NCBI GenBank assembly: GCA_046542845.1
Contig: JBKHAN010000112.1
Coordinates: forward strand, 1 to 6,321
DNA from: SKKC01 sp046542845
GTDB lineage: Bacteria > Spirochaetota > Spirochaetia > DSM-27196 > SKKC01
Length of the DNA: 6,321 nt
Reading direction: 5' to 3'
Positions 5,317-6,321 of this stretch are shown in pieces (the first letter of the stretch is position 1; each line of letters starts with the position of its first letter). The notes beneath the pieces were generated by a model. It had not been told where the DNA came from. It saw only the letters and a program-made list of their open reading frames with translations, and did no database searches. The position numbers and the translations under genes are program-made.

Positions 5317-6321
5317 TCAGCGATAGTATCCGCTCGGCAGATAGTCTCGATGCGCCTCGAAAAGCTCGTCACACAGCGAAACAATTTCGTCGAGCGAAAG
5401 CTCGGCCGCAGTATGCGGATCGAGCGCAGCGGCCTGATAGACATGTTCACGAGATTCGTTCTTCGCCGCTTCCAGGGTGACGAGCTGAACATTCACGTTG
5501 GTGCGGTTGAGCGCTGCACACTGTTCGGGAAGCGCGCCGACTACCACACCCTGCACCCCATTGTGATCCACCAGGCACGGAACTTCGACCACCGTTCCCT
5601 CGGGCAGGTTACTGATATGCCCCTGATTCAGGACATTTGCATGGATGCGTGCCGTTCTGCCGGTAACTACCGCACGGATAATGTCGGAGGCATATTCAAC
5701 CGTTCGCTCGTGCTCTATCGTCGCACTCTCGAGCAACGCCTTCCGCATTTCGGACCACTGCGAAATCTGTTCGCGACAGCGACGCGGATATTCATCGATC
5801 GGAATATTATAGTTGTCGATAAGCTCCGGCCTTCGCGACTTGATCCACCACGGCGTGTACTCCGCGTTGTGCTCCGATGACTCGGTGACGTAGTAGCCGA
5901 AGGTATTCATGACTGCGAGTCGGACCAGATCCGGATGATTGCCCGCTTTCCCTCGCTTCGCCTTCTCAAGCAGGTCGGCAGCCCGCTTTTTGATCTCCGG
6001 ATAGAGATCGCGGCCGTTATCCGAAAGCTCCAGGAGCCACGCCATATGATTAATGCCGGCGATTCTCCACTTGGGCTCCTCGGAGGACAGCTCACTCCAC
6101 TCCATGCCGACCGCCTCGAAAAGACTCTCCACGCAGTGCTGCACCGAGTGGCACAGCCCCACCGCCTTTATCGGCGTATGACGAAGCACCGCGCCGGTCA
6201 CGGTGGCCATAGGATTTGTGTACTGCAGCATAAGCGCGTCGGGACAGACCTCCTGCATATCCGCGGCTATGTCGTACATGACGGGAATGGTGCGCAGCGA
6301 GCGAAAAATGCCGCCGATCCC
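5317..6321 (-). CDS. melA: Family 4 glycoside hydrolase, α-galactosidase (5' end outside window)
   Basis: Cytoplasmic NAD- and divalent-metal-dependent glycosidase. GH4 enzymes oxidise C3 of the sugar, eliminate the aglycone and reduce again. The frame is open to the right edge. The first visible residues GIGGIFRSLRTIPV match about residue 116 of E. coli MelA as I recall it, so roughly 115 residues, including the N-terminal NAD-binding G-x-G-S motif, are missing; the ATG at 6279 is internal. Key sites are present: LQYTNPMA (6208-6231), GLCHSVQ with the metal-binding Cys at 6151-6153, GINHM with the metal-binding His at 6046-6048, and TESSEHNAEYTPW with the likely catalytic Tyr at 5857-5859. 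The CHSV form of the cysteine motif marks the α-galactosidase branch, as opposed to CHG/CHE-type α-glucosidases and α-glucuronidases or CN(V/I)P-type phosphoglycosidases. The C-terminus aligns to the end of MelA. The substrate is probably melibiose or raffinose-like sugars brought in by the adjacent transporter. Confidence 0.9.
   Translation of the reverse strand, partial: GIGGIFRSLRTIPVMYDIAADMQEVCPDALMLQYTNPMATVTGAVLRHTPIKAVGLCHSVQHCVESLFEAVGMEWSELSSEEPKWRIAGINHMAWLLELSDNGRDLYPEIKKRAADLLEKAKRGKAGNHPDLVRLAVMNTFGYYVTESSEHNAEYTPWWIKSRRPELIDNYNIPIDEYPRRCREQISQWSEMRKALLESATIEHERTVEYASDIIRAVVTGRTARIHANVLNQGHISNLPEGTVVEVPCLVDHNGVQGVVVGALPEQCAALNRTNVNVQLVTLEAAKNESREHVYQAAALDPHTAAELSLDEIVSLCDELFEAHRDYLPSGYYR

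Noticed and set aside
5059..5880. 273-codon + strand open frame across the regulator tail and the GH4 gene
   Set aside because: It overlaps the AraC tail in another frame and is antisense to the well-conserved GH4 gene. No recognisable domain is present and its Arg-rich composition is that of a shadow frame.

Overview
The window carries an α-galactoside-type sugar uptake and hydrolysis locus next to a small patch of decayed insertion-sequence DNA. No rRNA, tRNA, CRISPR array or phylogenetic marker is present, so the organism cannot be named. Several traits suggest a salt-adapted bacterium: moderately GC-rich coding DNA, strong Shine-Dalgarno sites on some genes, and an extremely acidic, lysine-poor exported binding protein beside cytoplasmic proteins of ordinary charge. 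A halophilic or haloalkaliphilic spirochaete, or another fermentative anaerobe rich in sugar ABC transporters, would fit. That placement is inference.

Layout. Bases 2-136 are the last 44 codons of an unrecognised gene on the + strand. Bases 137-773 hold no intact gene. A short + strand stretch resembles an IS1182/IS5-type transposase, and it is fused head-on to a frameshifted, internally deleted N-terminus of an IS256-family transposase on the - strand. A possible IS256 terminal repeat, two adjacent palindromes and the upstream region of the sugar operon follow. From 774 to 4050 three + strand genes encode a carbohydrate ABC importer of the MalF/MalG (CUT1) type. The order is unusual, with permease, permease, then the substrate-binding protein last, behind its own 92-bp gap and a perfect ribosome binding site. 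An 18-bp inverted repeat and a strong hairpin that looks like an intrinsic terminator follow. Bases 4158-5252 encode an AraC-family regulator with a long unstructured C-terminal tail and no visible ribosome binding site. Converging on it from the - strand, bases 5317 to the window end encode most of a glycoside hydrolase family 4 enzyme carrying the CHSV motif of NAD/Mn-dependent α-galactosidases (MelA type).

How the parts work together (inference). The binding protein and two permeases would import an α-galactoside such as melibiose or a raffinose-type sugar. The GH4 enzyme would split off galactose in the cytoplasm. The AraC protein, whose N-terminal domain has the usual sugar-sensing cupin form, would switch the locus on. 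No ABC ATPase is encoded here, so the importer must borrow an MsmK/MalK-type ATPase from elsewhere in the genome. This is an ordinary sugar-utilisation island. I see no evidence of a wholly new system. The less usual parts are the signal anchor and charge of the binding protein, the regulator's tail and possible leaderless start, and the transposase graveyard upstream.
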